Below, one piece after another: positions 22,786-34,643 of a stretch of 64,000 nucleotides of DNA; the first letter of the stretch is position 1, and every line of letters begins with the position of its first letter. Made by a program: the position numbers and the translations under genes. Source of the stretch: Girardinichthys multiradiatus (Eukaryota > Chordata > Actinopteri > Cyprinodontiformes > Goodeidae); the NCBI RefSeq assembly GCF_021462225.1, contig NC_061804.1, positions 38,267,975-38,331,974 on the forward strand, in the 5' to 3' direction. The notes under the pieces are model-generated. The model was not told the origin of the DNA. It searched no databases and saw nothing but the letters and a program-made list of their open reading frames with translations.

Positions 22786-24353
22786 CAGGTCCTTCTCAAA
22801 AAATTAGCATATTGTGATAAAGTTCATTATTTTCTATAATGTCATGATGAAAATTTAACATTCATATATTTTAGATTCATTGCACACTACCTGAAATATT
22901 TCAGGTCTTTTAGTGTCTTAATACGGATGATTTTGGCATACAGCTCATGAAAACCCAAAATTCCTATCTCACAAAATTAGCATATTATTAAAAGGGTCTC
23001 TAAACGAGCTATGAACCTAATCATCTGAATCAACGAGTTAACTCTAAACACCTGCAAAAGATTCCTGAGGCCTTTAAAACTCCCAGCCTGGTTCATCACT
23101 CAAAACCCCAATCATGGGTAAGACTGCTGACCTGACTGCTGTCCAGAAGGCCACTATTGACACCCTCAAGCAAGAGGGTAAGACACAGAAAGAAATTTCT
23201 GAACGAATAGGCTGTTCCCAGAGTGCTGTATCAAGGCACCTCAGTGGGAAGTCTGTGGGAAGGAAAAAGTGTGGCAGAAAACGCTGCAGAACGAGAAGAG
23301 GTGACCGGACCCTGAGGAAGATTGTGGAGAAGGGCCGATTCCAGACCTTGGGGGACCTGCGGAAGCAGTGGACTGAGTCTGGAGTAGAAACATCCAGAGC
23401 CACCGTGCACAGGCGTGTGCAGGAAATGGGCTACAGGTGCCGCATTCCCCAGACCTGGGCTACAGAGAAGCAGCACTGGACTGTTGCCCAGTGGTCCAAA
23501 GTACTTTTTTCGGATGAAAGCAAATTCTGCATGTCATTCGGAAATCAAGGTGCCAGAGTCTGGAGGAAGACTGGGGAGAAGGAAATGCCAAAATGCCAGA
23601 AGTCCAGTGTCAAGTACCCACAGTCAGTGATGGTCTGGGGTGCCGTGTCAGCTGCTGGTGTTGGTCCACTGTGTTTTATCAAGGGCAGGATCAATGCAGC
23701 TAGCTATCAGGAGATTTTGGAGCACTTCATGCTTCCATCTGCCGAAAAGCTTTATGGAGATGAAGATTTCGTTTTTCAGCACGACCTGGCACCTGTTCAC
23801 AGTGCCAAAACCACTGGTAAATGGTTTACTGACCATGGTATCACTGTGCTCAATTGGCCTGCCAACTCTCCTGACCTGAACCCCATAGAGAATCTGTGGG
23901 ATATTGTGAAGAGAACGTTGAGAGACTCAAGACCCAACACTCTGGATGAGCTAAAGGCCGCTATCGAAGCATCCTGGGCCTCCATAAGACCTCAGCAGTG
24001 CCACAGGCTGATTGCCTCCATGCCATGCCGCATTGAAGCAGTCATTTCTGCCAAAGGATTCCCGACCAAGTATTGAGTGCATAACTGTACATGATTATTT
24101 GAAGGTTGACGTTGTTTGTATTAAAAACACTCTTCTTTTATTGGTCGGATGAAATATGCTAATTTTGTGAGATAGGAATTTTGTGTTTTCATGAGCTGTA
24201 TGCCAAAATCATCCGTATTAAGACAATAAAAGACCTGAAATATTTCAGTTAGTGTGCAATGAATCTAAAATATATGAATGTTAAATTTTCATCATTACAT
24301 TATAGAAAATAATGAACTTTATCACAATATGCTAATTTTTTGAGAAGGACCTG
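22786..24353 (+). mobile_element. Young Tc1-family (DD34E) transposon, copy 2
   Basis: A 1568-bp element with TA at 22784-22785 and 24354-24355 and 200-bp terminal repeats at 22786-22985 and 24154-24353. It is exactly 42 bp shorter than copy 3, all of it in the transposase linker, and it shares that deletion with copy 1. Orientation is plus, opposite to copy 1. Confidence 0.95.
23114..24076 (+). CDS. Tc1-family transposase, 320 aa, 14-residue linker deletion
   Basis: Same protein as at 2724-3662 and 56949-57953. The paired-like DNA-binding region is complete, including the eight residues around QWTESGVE that copy 1 lacks. The catalytic residues are present in LFSDESKF, FQHDLAPVHS and SPDLNPIENLW (DD34E). 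The 14 residues beginning VKPPLNQKQ and ending RL, present in copy 3, are absent: RIPQ is joined directly to TWATEK. That basic linker lies between the DNA-binding and catalytic domains and is conserved in position in Tc1 transposases, so loss may reduce activity. The start is the ATG at 23114, 328 bp inside the element. Confidence 0.93.
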   Translation: MGKTADLTAVQKATIDTLKQEGKTQKEISERIGCSQSAVSRHLSGKSVGRKKCGRKRCRTRRGDRTLRKIVEKGRFQTLGDLRKQWTESGVETSRATVHRRVQEMGYRCRIPQTWATEKQHWTVAQWSKVLFSDESKFCMSFGNQGARVWRKTGEKEMPKCQKSSVKYPQSVMVWGAVSAAGVGPLCFIKGRINAASYQEILEHFMLPSAEKLYGDEDFVFQHDLAPVHSAKTTGKWFTDHGITVLNWPANSPDLNPIENLWDIVKRTLRDSRPNTLDELKAAIEASWASIRPQQCHRLIASMPCRIEAVISAKGFPTKY

Positions 24354-24355
24354 TA

Positions 24356-26024
24356 TTGAGACTTCTGCATTCAGTGCCCATAAATCAGAGTACCGTCGAT
24401 GTCATCTACCATGACTGCCAAGAATGAGCGGCATGTAGACACCGTGCGGATGGGCCCAGTCATGATTCGGGGAATGTATTTACTATATAGCATGAAGAGC
24501 AAGGTGTGCTGTCGCAAACACATTACCTGATTCAGTTCTGCAAAAGACATAATAATGTTTATGCATCTCATGGTGTATTCAATACATGTAACAGTAGAGT
24601 TGTGTGTCATCTGTAAGACTGCTGTGCTGGCACGCCAAATTACTGAGACAAAAGCAGAAGAATACTATGAGAGGTGAACATGAGTGGAATTCAATCAACT
24701 GAAAAGCAATAGAGTGGAATATAAATAGATTCATGCAAGTTTTGGATCTAAAGATGATCATTATCCTACTTCACCTTTGGTTTCATCCTCAGCTTCATGT
24801 TAGCATTCACTATGGCTCAGGGATCATCAGTCAAAATCTGGTTGAATCCTTGCAGCAGGAATGATCCTTCCATCTGACCTATATTCCTAAAGTGAAAAGC
24901 CCATCTGATTTTAGGTAAATGTTTCAGAATCCATGTCGAAATCTTTTAAAAGATGTTTGGCCAGCATAGTTTTTCACTAAAGCCAAAACATCACTCTGAA
25001 ACTTCTTTGTTTGTGTCAGTCCTTCTTGTTTATAATTTAGCTAACTGCCGCTACCCCTTTCGACCCCCAATAACTTTAGGTGGTTCAGAAATAAAAATTC
25101 AGCCTTTTTGTATCCTGCCGTTTTTATTTATTTATAACTTTCCATTTATTATAACAGCAGAAGAACAGCACACCTCACTATTTACTTAAGTTTCTATTTT
25201 GTTTTTTTGCAAACAAGCATAACAGTGTTTTCTAAAAAGCTGACAACCCTGTACAAACATCCCTGCATGTGTGAAATGAAATAATGTCAAATAACAGCAG
25301 TCAAAGCCTTGTCTCCCCGCAGAGAACAAGTAATATCCTTTTTCAGTTATCTTAAAATGACCTTTTAGAAGTCAGTTAGTCACAGTGTTGAGGCTAGAGC
25401 TAAAGCCCTGAAACCCATTACATGTTCTGATTGTGTCAATCTAGTGCACTAATTGAATGCTGTCCCTCAGCCACTTTTCATCAGTCAGGAGCCCATGCTG
25501 CTGAGCTGATTCCCTTATAATTTGCACAGCGAGAACCTTAATCACTGGAGACAAACATTTTCCCTCTCATTAAAGAGCACATTAAAGATGATCTTCTTTG
25601 GTTGCCACAGTGACTCGATCTAATATAATTTGGTGGAAGTGAGCAGAGAACAATTTCCGCATGTGATCCAGCGAGACTTGTATTTTCTCTTGCCTCTCCT
25701 CTCGCCTGCTCTCTTTTCTGCAGTAAGTGAGTCTAAAGAGACTTCTTTGATCTTGTCTCATTGCTCTCAATACTCCAGACTGAATTTAAATCACGAGGCC
25801 GACTATTTTAGGAACAAAGCTGCTGTTGTACTCAACAACGAGTTCACTTTTATTTCTCCTACAATCCTTAATAAAAAAAACATTGTAGACAGTGGGAGAA
25901 AATATGCTCATTAGTGAACATGGCCTTATTTATAAAAGCTTGTATATACATGAACTGATGCTAATAATCGTATACATACAGAATATTGCAGTATTTGACT
26001 AACTGGAAGAAAACTTGTTAAGCC
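24356..26024. other. Unassigned stretch
   Basis: No gene is recognised. Short frames at 24371-25914 have no family resemblance. Confidence 0.4.
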
Positions 26025-27065
26025 TTAAATCCCACTACAAGCACAGATTCAGTGTATTTTGTTGGGATTTTATGTGTTGGGCAAACACAAAGGAGTACAA
26101 AAAGTGTGATATTTTTTTGTATTCAGACTGTTGACTCTGATATTCCTAAACAAAATCCAGTGCAACTGAATCCCTTCAGGAGTCACTTAATTATTTAACA
26201 GAGTGCACTTGTGTGTAGTTTAATCTCAGTTCAGCTGTTCTGTGAAGGTGTCAAACATTTGTTAGAGAGATTAGATTAGTGAACATACAGCTTCGTGAAG
26301 ACCAAGGAACTCAGCAGACTGGTCAGAGATAAAGCGGTGGACAATCTAAAAATTTAAATAGTATAACACACCCATAGACCCACGAATACATGGCTGTCCA
26401 CCTAAACCTACAGGTTGGGCATTAATAAGCACAGCACACAGGAGGATCATGATAACTCTGGAGGAGCTGCAGAGGTCCACAGCTCAGGTGGGAGAATTTG
26501 TTAAAAGGACAAGTTTTAGCCATGCAAATCTGTCCTTTATGAAGGAATGGCATAAAAAAGATATTGAGAAAAGAAACATAATTCCCATTTGCAGTTTTGT
26601 ACTACCTATTTAGAGGACACAGCAAACACCTGGAATAAGGTCTTCTGGTTATTACTTAACTTTTTGACCAATAAGCAAAACTCTGTTATATGGCAAAAAA
26701 CTAATGCTCCTTAAATACACCATTATCGTAGTGAAAAATGGCTGGTGGCAGCTTTATACTGTGGATGATATATTTCAGCAGGGTCAGGCAAGCATCATGG
26801 TTAAATCAAAGATAGATGGAGCAAACTACTAGGCCATAAACCTATCAGAGGCTGCAGAAAACTTTAGACAGGGGCAGAGGTTCATCTCCCAGTAGGACTA
26901 CCAACTTAAACATACAGCCAGAGCTATAATGAAGCTAATAGTTTAGAGCAAAGCATTTTACTGTGTCAATGTGTAGATGTAAATCCAATTGAGAATCTCC
27001 ACTGAGCTTGAGCTATTTGCATAGAAGAATGGGCAAACATTTCAGACTGCAGATTTGCAAAAAAA
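26025..27065 (+). mobile_element. Decayed Tc1-like transposon, left part
   Basis: 26040-26120 resembles the terminal repeat (TTTTGTTGGGATTTTATGTG). 26150-26340 matches the leader, including GAAGACCAAGGAACTCAGCAG. 26450-27060 follows the transposase reading direction with GGCAGCTTTATACTGTGGATG and CCAATTGAGAATCTCC near the expected catalytic-glutamate position. Many stops. The element resumes at 28034 after an inserted DNA element. Confidence 0.72.
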
Positions 27066-28033
27066 AAAAACTGCAGGCAAATGTTGCCCAAATCTGATTG
27101 TTTGGCATCAAGTGATCAGGCCAGGCTGTTTAAAGCAAGTGGGAACGCTCAGATTTGGCCTGTATCTGACTTTTTCAAGTCACATTTGAGCCATATTCAT
27201 ACATGGTCCTGAATCTGACTCATATCTGATCTTTTGGAATGTGACTCCAGTGGGAACGAAGGCGGATTAGATGTGACTTTGACGTCACCTTCCATTGCAT
27301 TCATCACAACTTTGCGGCGCCCAGCAGGAAATGGTTGTAGTTAGCAAAACAGACAGAGGGCTAGAATAGAACTACTCAGTGGAGAGACAGCGAGACGTTA
27401 GAGTTTGTTAATAAACAGAGATAAAACTTTATTCCAGCCTAATTGAAAGGCTCATAGGAACCGTCTGGATGTGGGACGTAGTTTGTCTTGAAATATTCAT
27501 ATACAACAGTTCAAACAAAGGACTTTAAAATGCTATATGCATGTGATGATCTGCCCCTGCTGCAGTCCGATACATTGGATTGCATCAAGTCTTCTGCCTG
27601 TGGAGTTGAGAGGAGAGGCACTGACATATATGATTAAAAGTTTCCCTCGACATGATAAAGTTCTGAATTCTCAGTCTCTGTAAAGTTGTTAACGTCCCTG
27701 CCCCACCATTGCTGGCTGTGTCTCCACATCCCAACAGTCTGTTGTGCTGAATCAGATCTTCCGAAAACTGAACAATAAAAAGTTTTCACTCTCCTTTTAT
27801 TCATGTGGTTTCCCACACAGCACCAGCTGACACAATAAATGGCTTCTGTTGTGCATTTAAACCATTACACCTATTTCTCCGTGTTTCTCCGTGTTTGACG
27901 ACGCACTTATTGTTCTTATGCGGGTCAGTTTGGAGCCGCAACATTTTCAAAGTTAGGGGAACGACCACAGAAAAAAATCAGATTCCTGAAAAAATTGGAT
28001 TTGAGCATTAAGACCTGCTGTGGGAACGTAGCC
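27066..28033. mobile_element. Non-autonomous DNA element nested in the Tc1 relic (hAT-like guess)
   Basis: The sequence between the two halves of the Tc1 relic begins CTGCAGGCAAATGTTGCCC and ends TGGGAACGTAGCC. Its two ends carry related phrases in opposite orientation (CAAATCTGATT at 27092 and the inverse of AAAATCAGATTCC at 27975). It also has GTGGGAACG near both ends. There is no transposase. This pattern resembles abundant non-autonomous hAT-type elements in fish, but a clean 8-bp target duplication could not be shown, so the class is a guess. Confidence 0.5.
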
Positions 28034-28262
28034 TAAAAGACTGCAGATAAAATTACAGCAAAAAGGGATTTTTTGAAATATTGAGTTATGTGGTCTGACA
28101 ACAAGTGCATGCCACACATTACAGCCTGTTATTCGTGGTGCTGGTTTACTATAAAAAATCACAATAAAATAAATTGCAGTTTGTGGTAGTCATGTGAAAA
28201 AACATGAATAAGTTCAACTATTTATGAATGTAATTACATTTTGTTAGGCACCATATTTGGTG
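28034..28262 (+). mobile_element. Decayed Tc1-like transposon, right part
   Basis: It starts with the AAAAGACTGCAGATAAAATT block that follows the insertion point in this Tc1 family and continues through a terminal-repeat-like region (AATTGCAGTTTGTGGTAGTC) to about TTAGGCACC. Confidence 0.65.
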
Positions 28263-29160
28263 TGTTGTGCCCCAAAATCTTTAATACAAACATGACTCGG
28301 TTTTGTAGCTGTTGTTGTTTCTATGTTTTACTTGATGTTTGTGTCGCTGAGCCAGTGGGATAGGAGCTATAGTCGACTCTTCAAGCAGTGCAAACACTCT
28401 CAGCATTACAAAGGCTTTTCCCCTTTGCTTTCTGCTTGGCATGGTTGCCCTTTTCAAGAAGCCTGCAAACATGCCAAAAAAGGTCAGAGGGATCAGAATA
28501 ACATTAACCATGTTCACTGCCTTTTCACTACCTATCCCTTACATGCAAAGAGAGACATCAGTCCACGACTATTCTCAACATGTAATCTCAGGCCAAGTAG
28601 CTGATCTGCAGAGCTTCTCCAGTGACACATTGTGCTGCCACTCTTCTTTGACAGATTTTTGCATCTGTATTGGTTTTATCGTGCTGACTAACAAGTAACT
28701 GCTGGTTGAAATTAGAAGAAGGAGACATGTCAGATTTATAAGAGCTGGGATATAAGCTTGACACAGGATCCAGCTGCTTTAAGTATTATCCTAAAGGACA
28801 TTGCTCACACAGAACAAGGACGTATGGATGGACTTTATGCTAAAAGACAGACTGGGTTTTCAGAAAAAAACATACGGGGCAAGCTTAAACATACACTCTT
28901 AACTTCTGCGCACATGGTGGCAGTGTTGCGCCACTTGAGACAACATCTCCCACTCCCACTCCCACTATAACCTTCCCCTCCTCCTCCTGCAGATGTTTTT
29001 TTCCATCTGCATTTACCGCAGAGGTATGCAGCAGACAGGCATCCCCTGCTCCAACTCTCCACATTTCTTCCTAAACCCATCTCTGGCAGGTGACTACAAT
29101 GATAAGTTCTACTACTCTTAACATGGGAGAGGAAGACGAAATGGCGCCGGGTGTCCTTTG
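28263..29160. other. Unassigned stretch
   Basis: No gene is recognised. The four overlapping short frames at 28281-28970 have no family signature. Confidence 0.4.
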
Positions 29161-29164
29161 TGTA

Positions 29165-29520
29165 CACAGAGCTTACAAAAAAAGTATTCAGTGACATCAC
29201 AAGCATAAACCTCAGTGTATTGGGACTTCATGAGACAGATCAATAATAGCACATAGTTAAGAAGTAGAAGGATAGAAATAATACACAGTTTTTAATTGAA
29301 TAGGTGTGTTGTGCATTTGTAACAGCATCTTTTTCTTGGAAGCCTCCAAATTAAATCCAGATCAACCAATTGCCTTCATCTAATAACTTAAAGACTATAA
29401 CTTAACATGATTGGATGAATTGTCAACAAGTCTCCAAAAAGATTATTTGTATGATTTGACTTTGACTAGGCCATTCCAACACATTAACATACTTTAATAT
29501 ATCCCATTCTATTGAGTCTC
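29165..29520. mobile_element. Mosaic of Tc1 relic pieces
   Basis: 29165-29260 resembles a Tc1 terminal repeat (GTATTGGGACTTCATGAGACAG). 29350-29380 recalls the leader (CAACCAATTGCCTTC). 29458-29500 recalls the minus-strand coding part (GACTTTGACTAGGCCATTCC). Orientation is mixed, so this is rearranged. Confidence 0.5.
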
Positions 29521-30097
29521 TGGCATGATGGTGTGATTTACAAGAACCCATTAGGTCTTGGTGTCAAGAGTCCACTGATGCTGGGGATATGCGTATGAGG
29601 AACCTATCTTTCTCCAACATCTTCTCTGCAGGTCGTAGTGCAGTGTGCATCTCAGAGAAGTCCCTCTGGTTCACAGTGCTGTTTGATTTGTGAGCTGATG
29701 CTGCATTGTTCTCTGGGCCCTCAGTGACATCCATGTTGTGTTTTTTGCTTTTTCTGCTGACTCACTGCAGCCTGGCAGCAGCCTTTTGAGGACACCTGAT
29801 GGCAAGAACTGTGTTTGTTTCATTAAACACAAACGGTGCACTGTACAATAGGAGAAGTAGATCCTGTGGATATTTGTTTTAGGGCTGCTGGAAGGAAAGT
29901 GCAACTCATTTGAAAATATCCTTAACAGCTGTTCAGCTGGATTCCTATGACAAATAGGACAGGTTATAAACAATCAAAACAGTTTTTCCTAAGGTTTTTT
30001 TCAGATATTCCTTGTAAGAATTATGTGATAAATATCCTCTAAATTACATGGTCATAATTTACATTCATCTTTGGACTTATTTGGTGCGTTGCAATTT

Positions 30098-30560
30098 GTT
30101 GGGGTTCTGGTCGTGTGGGTTGTTTTTTGTTCCTGTCTGCTATTGTCTGTGTCTAACTTCTAGTAGGCGCTGGTGACCGTGGTGTGAAGTGATAGGTGTT
30201 CTCCATCCCCGATGATTACTCCCTGGAGTATCACTGCTCACTGCTCGAGTGTTAGCCAACCGTGGTATAGCTCAAGCCAAGGATACTTGTTGAAAACCTA
30301 AGTCCTCGCTTCGTTCTCGTCTAACCTGTTGTTTCCTCTTTAACAGTGTTGTGCTGGAGACAACCTGGTTTTTACCCAGACTCACCTCCGACTGATAGTT
30401 CCTGTTCCTACCTCGCTTCTCGGATTACAGAAGGTACTTGAGGGTTTTCAACCTGCAACCAAGCCATGATCTACCGGACATATTCATCAGCTGGCCGCTT
30501 CCAAACTTCAACCATCAAGGACTACTAGAGCGAAACCTGTCTACCCTCCACCATACCCAG
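30098..30560 (+). other. Possible LTR or leader of the Gypsy element
   Basis: It starts TGTTGGGGTTCTGGTCG and continues in a pyrimidine-rich, GC-richer sequence up to the truncated pol. Position and composition suggest a Gypsy-type LTR and leader, but there is no second copy in the window, no primer-binding site I can defend and no TG...CA boundary on the right. Confidence 0.35.
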
Positions 30561-32602
30561 TGGTCAGTGAGTCTTTCCCCACGTATTCTCCTCCTGACAT
30601 CTTGATCTACTCACGTGCCTTAACGGAACACCAACAACACGTTTGCCTTGTCCTCCAGAGACTATTGGAAAATCGTCTGTTTGTAAAAGCAGAGAAGTGT
30701 GAATTTCACAAGAAGTCAGTTACGTTCTTTGGATTCATTCTCGAGGGTGGACAGGTTCGCTCCGACCCGGACAAGGTAGAAGTGGTTCTCGAATGGCCAG
30801 TACCTGACTCACGCAAGCAGTTACAACGTTTCCTGGGGTACGCCAACTTTTACCGCAGTTCATCAAAAACTACAGCCCGACGGCGGCACAGCTAACAGCT
30901 TTAACATCTACCAAGATCACCTTCAGTTGGGGTCCTGAAGCAGATAAGGCCTTCCTTGTCCTCAAGCAGAAATTTGCCAAGGCTCCCATCTTGATTCATC
31001 CTGATCCTTCCAGACAATTTGTGCTGGAGGTCGATGTTTCTGACACTGGGGTTGGCGCTGTTTTATATCAGCAATCAAGGGAAGACGGCAAGCTCCATTC
31101 TTGTGGGTTCTTCTCTCACCGACTTAGCAACATTGAACGCAATTATGATGTAGGAGACAGAGAACTGTTAGCGATCAAGTTAGCCTTAGAGGAATGGCGG
31201 CATTGGTTAGAAGGTGCCGTTCTTCCTATCACAAAAACCTGGCTTATTTGCAATCAGCTAAACGACTGAATTCATGACAGGCATTTTGGTCACTTTTCTT
31301 TTCTTATTTCAACATCTCTATTTCTTTCAAACCAGGTACCAAGAACGTCAAACCGGATGCACTTTCCCGACAGTTCTCACCTAACAGCTTCGACAAGGTA
31401 CCGGAACCTATTGTTCCTCCCAATTGGACATTTGGAACTTTAACTTGGGAGATTGAAGATAGGATATCTCAGGCTCTGCAAACTGACCCGGATCCTGGAA
31501 CAGGGCCTGCCAACCGTACCTGTACCTATGTGCCAGCTGTCGTGAGGACTCAACTTATCCAGTGGTTTCACACCGCCAAGTTTTCGGCTCACCCCGGGGT
31601 GAGTCGAACCATTGCCTTAATACGTAGGCGATTTTGGTGGCCATCCCTTCACAGTGACAGTAAGGAATATGTACTTTCTTGTGCGGTGTGTGCTAGAAAT
31701 AAACAGAGCACTCAACCTCCTTCAGGCCTCCTGCAACCTCTGAACATTCCAAGATGACCTTGGTCTCATATAGCCTTAGATTTTGTGACAGGGTTACCCA
31801 GATCTAACGGCATGACTGCCATACTTATCATAGTGGATCGTTTTTCTAAGGCTTGTCCACTAAGACGCCGTCCCTCTGCTTTCCAGACTGCTCAGTTCTT
31901 GGTTAAATATATTTTCAAACTCCATGGCATTCCTCAGGACATTTTGTCTGACCGTGGGCCCCAATTAATTTCCCATGTGTGGAAACAGTTTTGTTCTGCC
32001 CTTGGGGCCAGCGTGTCTTTAACTTCAGGTTACCATCCTCAGTCAGACTGAAAGATTAAACCAACAGCTAGAATCGGCACTCTTCAAACCCCCTGGACCG
32101 GTGTAAACACCTCCCCTGGGTGGAATATGCTCTCAACTCACAAGTTTCTTCTGCTACCGGTGTTACCCCGTTTGAGGCCTCCATGGGTTACCAACCACCT
32201 CTGTTTGCTGTGGACGAAGGTGATATTGTCGTCACCTCTGTTCGTTGTCATATCCGCCGTTGCAAACAGCTTTGGGTTGCGACGGTTCGGGCACTTCACC
32301 GTACGGCTACTCAAAACAAGAGAATTGTAGATCGCAAACGTCGACCGGCTCCGGTCTATCATCAAAAGGTTTGGCTGTCTTCTTGGGACATTCCCCTTAA
32401 GGCCATGTCCAAGAAGTTGTCTCCTCGTTTCATTGGTCCTCATATTATAGAGTCTGTCATTGGCACCTCTGCTGTCCGCCTCCGCCTTCCTCCCTCACTT
32501 CGTGTTCATCCCACGTTCCACATCTCTCAGGTCAAACCTTTTGTGGTCAGTGATTCTTTCCCCACGTATTCTCCTCCTGGCGGTTCACACCCCCCAATCT
32601 AG
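30561..32602 (+). pseudogene. Ty3/Gypsy pol remnant: partial RT, RNase H, integrase
   Basis: Decayed polyprotein of an LTR retrotransposon. In order: the last part of reverse transcriptase from the DILIYS motif (30597) through FLGYANFYR; a one-base shift near 30858; RNase H with [15 protein letters not shown] and [13 protein letters not shown], broken near 31225; an in-frame stop at about 31274; integrase zinc finger (HH near HTAKFSAHPG, CC in CAVCARNK); a stop at 31755; integrase core with ALDFVTGLP and SDRGPQLIS; a shift at about 32045 beside the third catalytic residue; and a C-terminal part ending HPTFHISQVKPF. Gag, protease and the first half of RT are absent. At least four disabling breaks make it a fossil. 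Confidence 0.9.
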
Positions 32603-32718
32603 TAAGATACAGTTTCAGTCAGTATTTGTTCTTCAAAGTAAACCGTTATTCAAATTCTGCTTTTCTCTCACACAGTTGACGAGAGATTACAGCCGGTACA
32701 GACCTAACATCTATAGTA

Positions 32719-33051
32719 CAGACCAAAGGTTTGGACACACCTCATTCAAAGAGTTGTCTTTATTTTCATGACTATGAATATTGTAGCGTCCCACTGAAGA
32801 CATCAAAACTATGTATTAACACATGTGGAATTATATACTGAACAAAAAAGTGTGAAACAACTGAAAATATGTCTTATATTCTAGGTTCTTCAAAGTAGCC
32901 ACCTTTTGCTTTGATTACTGCTCCACACACTCTTGGCATTCTGTTGATGAGCTTCAAGAGGTAGTCACCTGAAATGGTTTTCACTTCACAGGTGTGCCCT
33001 GTCAGGTTTAATAAGTGGAATTTCAAGCCTTATAAATGAGGTTGGGACCAG
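32719..33051 (+). mobile_element. DD38E Tc1-like element, copy 2, left terminal part
   Basis: It starts CAGACCAAAGGTTTGGACAC after TA at 32717-32718. It matches 10770-11100 of copy 1, including the inverted piece of transposase 3' end. It is interrupted at GGGACCA, where unrelated DNA begins, and the coding part resumes at 34644. Confidence 0.88.
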
Positions 33052-34643
33052 GGGCGTTTTTAGGGTCTCAAAACATTGGGGGCTTTAGCACAAATCCAAA
33101 ATATTTAGATTTCAATAAGACAATTCATAGGTAATTTAAAATTAAAATAATATAGGACACATTGTACCAGTTCTCTGTCTCGGCTGGTTTTAGACTGAAT
33201 GTAAATTATTGTGAATCACACAAAAAAGGTTTGCAATAATTTTACTTTTTATTTTTGTTAGAAGCTGAATGAAAGATAAGGAGAAACAGAGTTTAGGCCT
33301 GATGAAAAACCATTTTGCTGATGCAAGTAATGACATATTTTGAGGTATTTAGAAAAAGCCTACTCTGAATTTTTGCTGACAAAAGTTTTTCTTAAACTCA
33401 GAGATGTTTACTTTGGGCCAGATAAATGTGCTTCTTTTGTCATCTACATAAATTACCTTTTTAAACGTTACATTCTCATCAAAGTGTTCCACTCCTGAGG
33501 CTCCATTGTCTTTACTCTTATATTTCAAAAAAGGAAAGTGGAATAAAGTTGATTTTCCTAAATCTTACTCAAATGGTAAAATCCTAAAACACATTTATTT
33601 TATTATGCCAAGAGCTTTTGAAACATTTCATTAAAATTGTTCCTTCTTTTATGAACCTGTTCTCTTTTATCTCCATCTTTTCAGCCCTTCATTCCACTTC
33701 TGAAGAAATTTGGCCTGCCAAAAATAATAAAAGAAACATTTTACTGCACTGAGCATGTGAGCCATTAGTGCAGTTCTTACTAATAAACACTTTGAGAGGA
33801 AAGGGTGTTAAGCTGTTGTGTTTAAAATATAGCATAGAGCCTCATCCTGGACCTTATCAGTACTAATATTACAGTTATTAATAACTGTATACATATGGTA
33901 TGTATGTCTCACCTTAAGTAAAACTGTATCCTTGTTTAATTAGTTTAGTTTATACAATATTACATGTGTAATTCAGAAAAATAAAATAGTTAACTAATCA
34001 ATGGTCCACCTGTGATTAATTGCTATGATTTATTTCTTAATTATGCTGCATCTTTAAACCCAGCGTTGTACGTTTAGAATCAGCACAGAAGAGGGAGGCT
34101 TACTTTTGCACTTCCTACAATGTCTTACTGGCACCAGGAGATATTTTCCTAGTTTATTGAACATCCCCTTTTTTCTGTCTACATGTAGAACTAGACTATA
34201 AGACTGGCTGCAGCAATGAGATGCAATGCGTTGATCTGAAGGAACTTTTAATGTGTTCAGCTACGTTAGGATTAAATGCTTTTATTCTGACTTAAGTAAA
34301 GGACCAGATATTTTCACATTATGATGCAAATCTGGCTAGAAGCTCACAGAGAAGATTGCTGCTGTTTTCTATCACAGCCACATCATTTAACTTCACCTGT
34401 AGCTCAGGTGAAAGTTCCTCATCATGACCCTGAAGATGCTCATGAGAGTGAACCTCCACCTCATGTCTTGCTGGGTGAATAAGTGATTAGCTGTAACTTA
34501 CAATTAGTCCATTTCGAGTCAGCATTCAGGTTTTACCGCTATCTTCGTCTGGGTTATACCGCTCGGCGTCCACCTGTTCCTGAACACATGCACAAGGCTC
34601 CCACTCCTTGGTTGGCTCCGCGGTTGCTCTTAAACCATCAGGC
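33052..34643. other. 1.6-kb unclassified insertion inside DD38E copy 2
   Basis: It begins GGGGCGTTTTTAGGGTCTC, a phrase I associate with ends of common fish DNA repeats, but the right end lacks a matching inverted terminus. About 200 bp of the host element are missing at the site, and both broken ends carry ACCA/ACCATCA, so the join may be a microhomology deletion rather than a clean insertion. No coding domain. The last 120 bp are GC-richer and not assigned. Confidence 0.55.

Noticed and set aside
27059..28046. ACTGCAG on both sides of the nested element as a target duplication
   Set aside because: The right copy belongs to the normal Tc1 sequence and the left one probably to the element's own end, so the match is likely fortuitous.
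32138..32443. A 101-codon antisense frame over the Gypsy integrase
   Set aside because: Shadow of the integrase C-terminal coding region.
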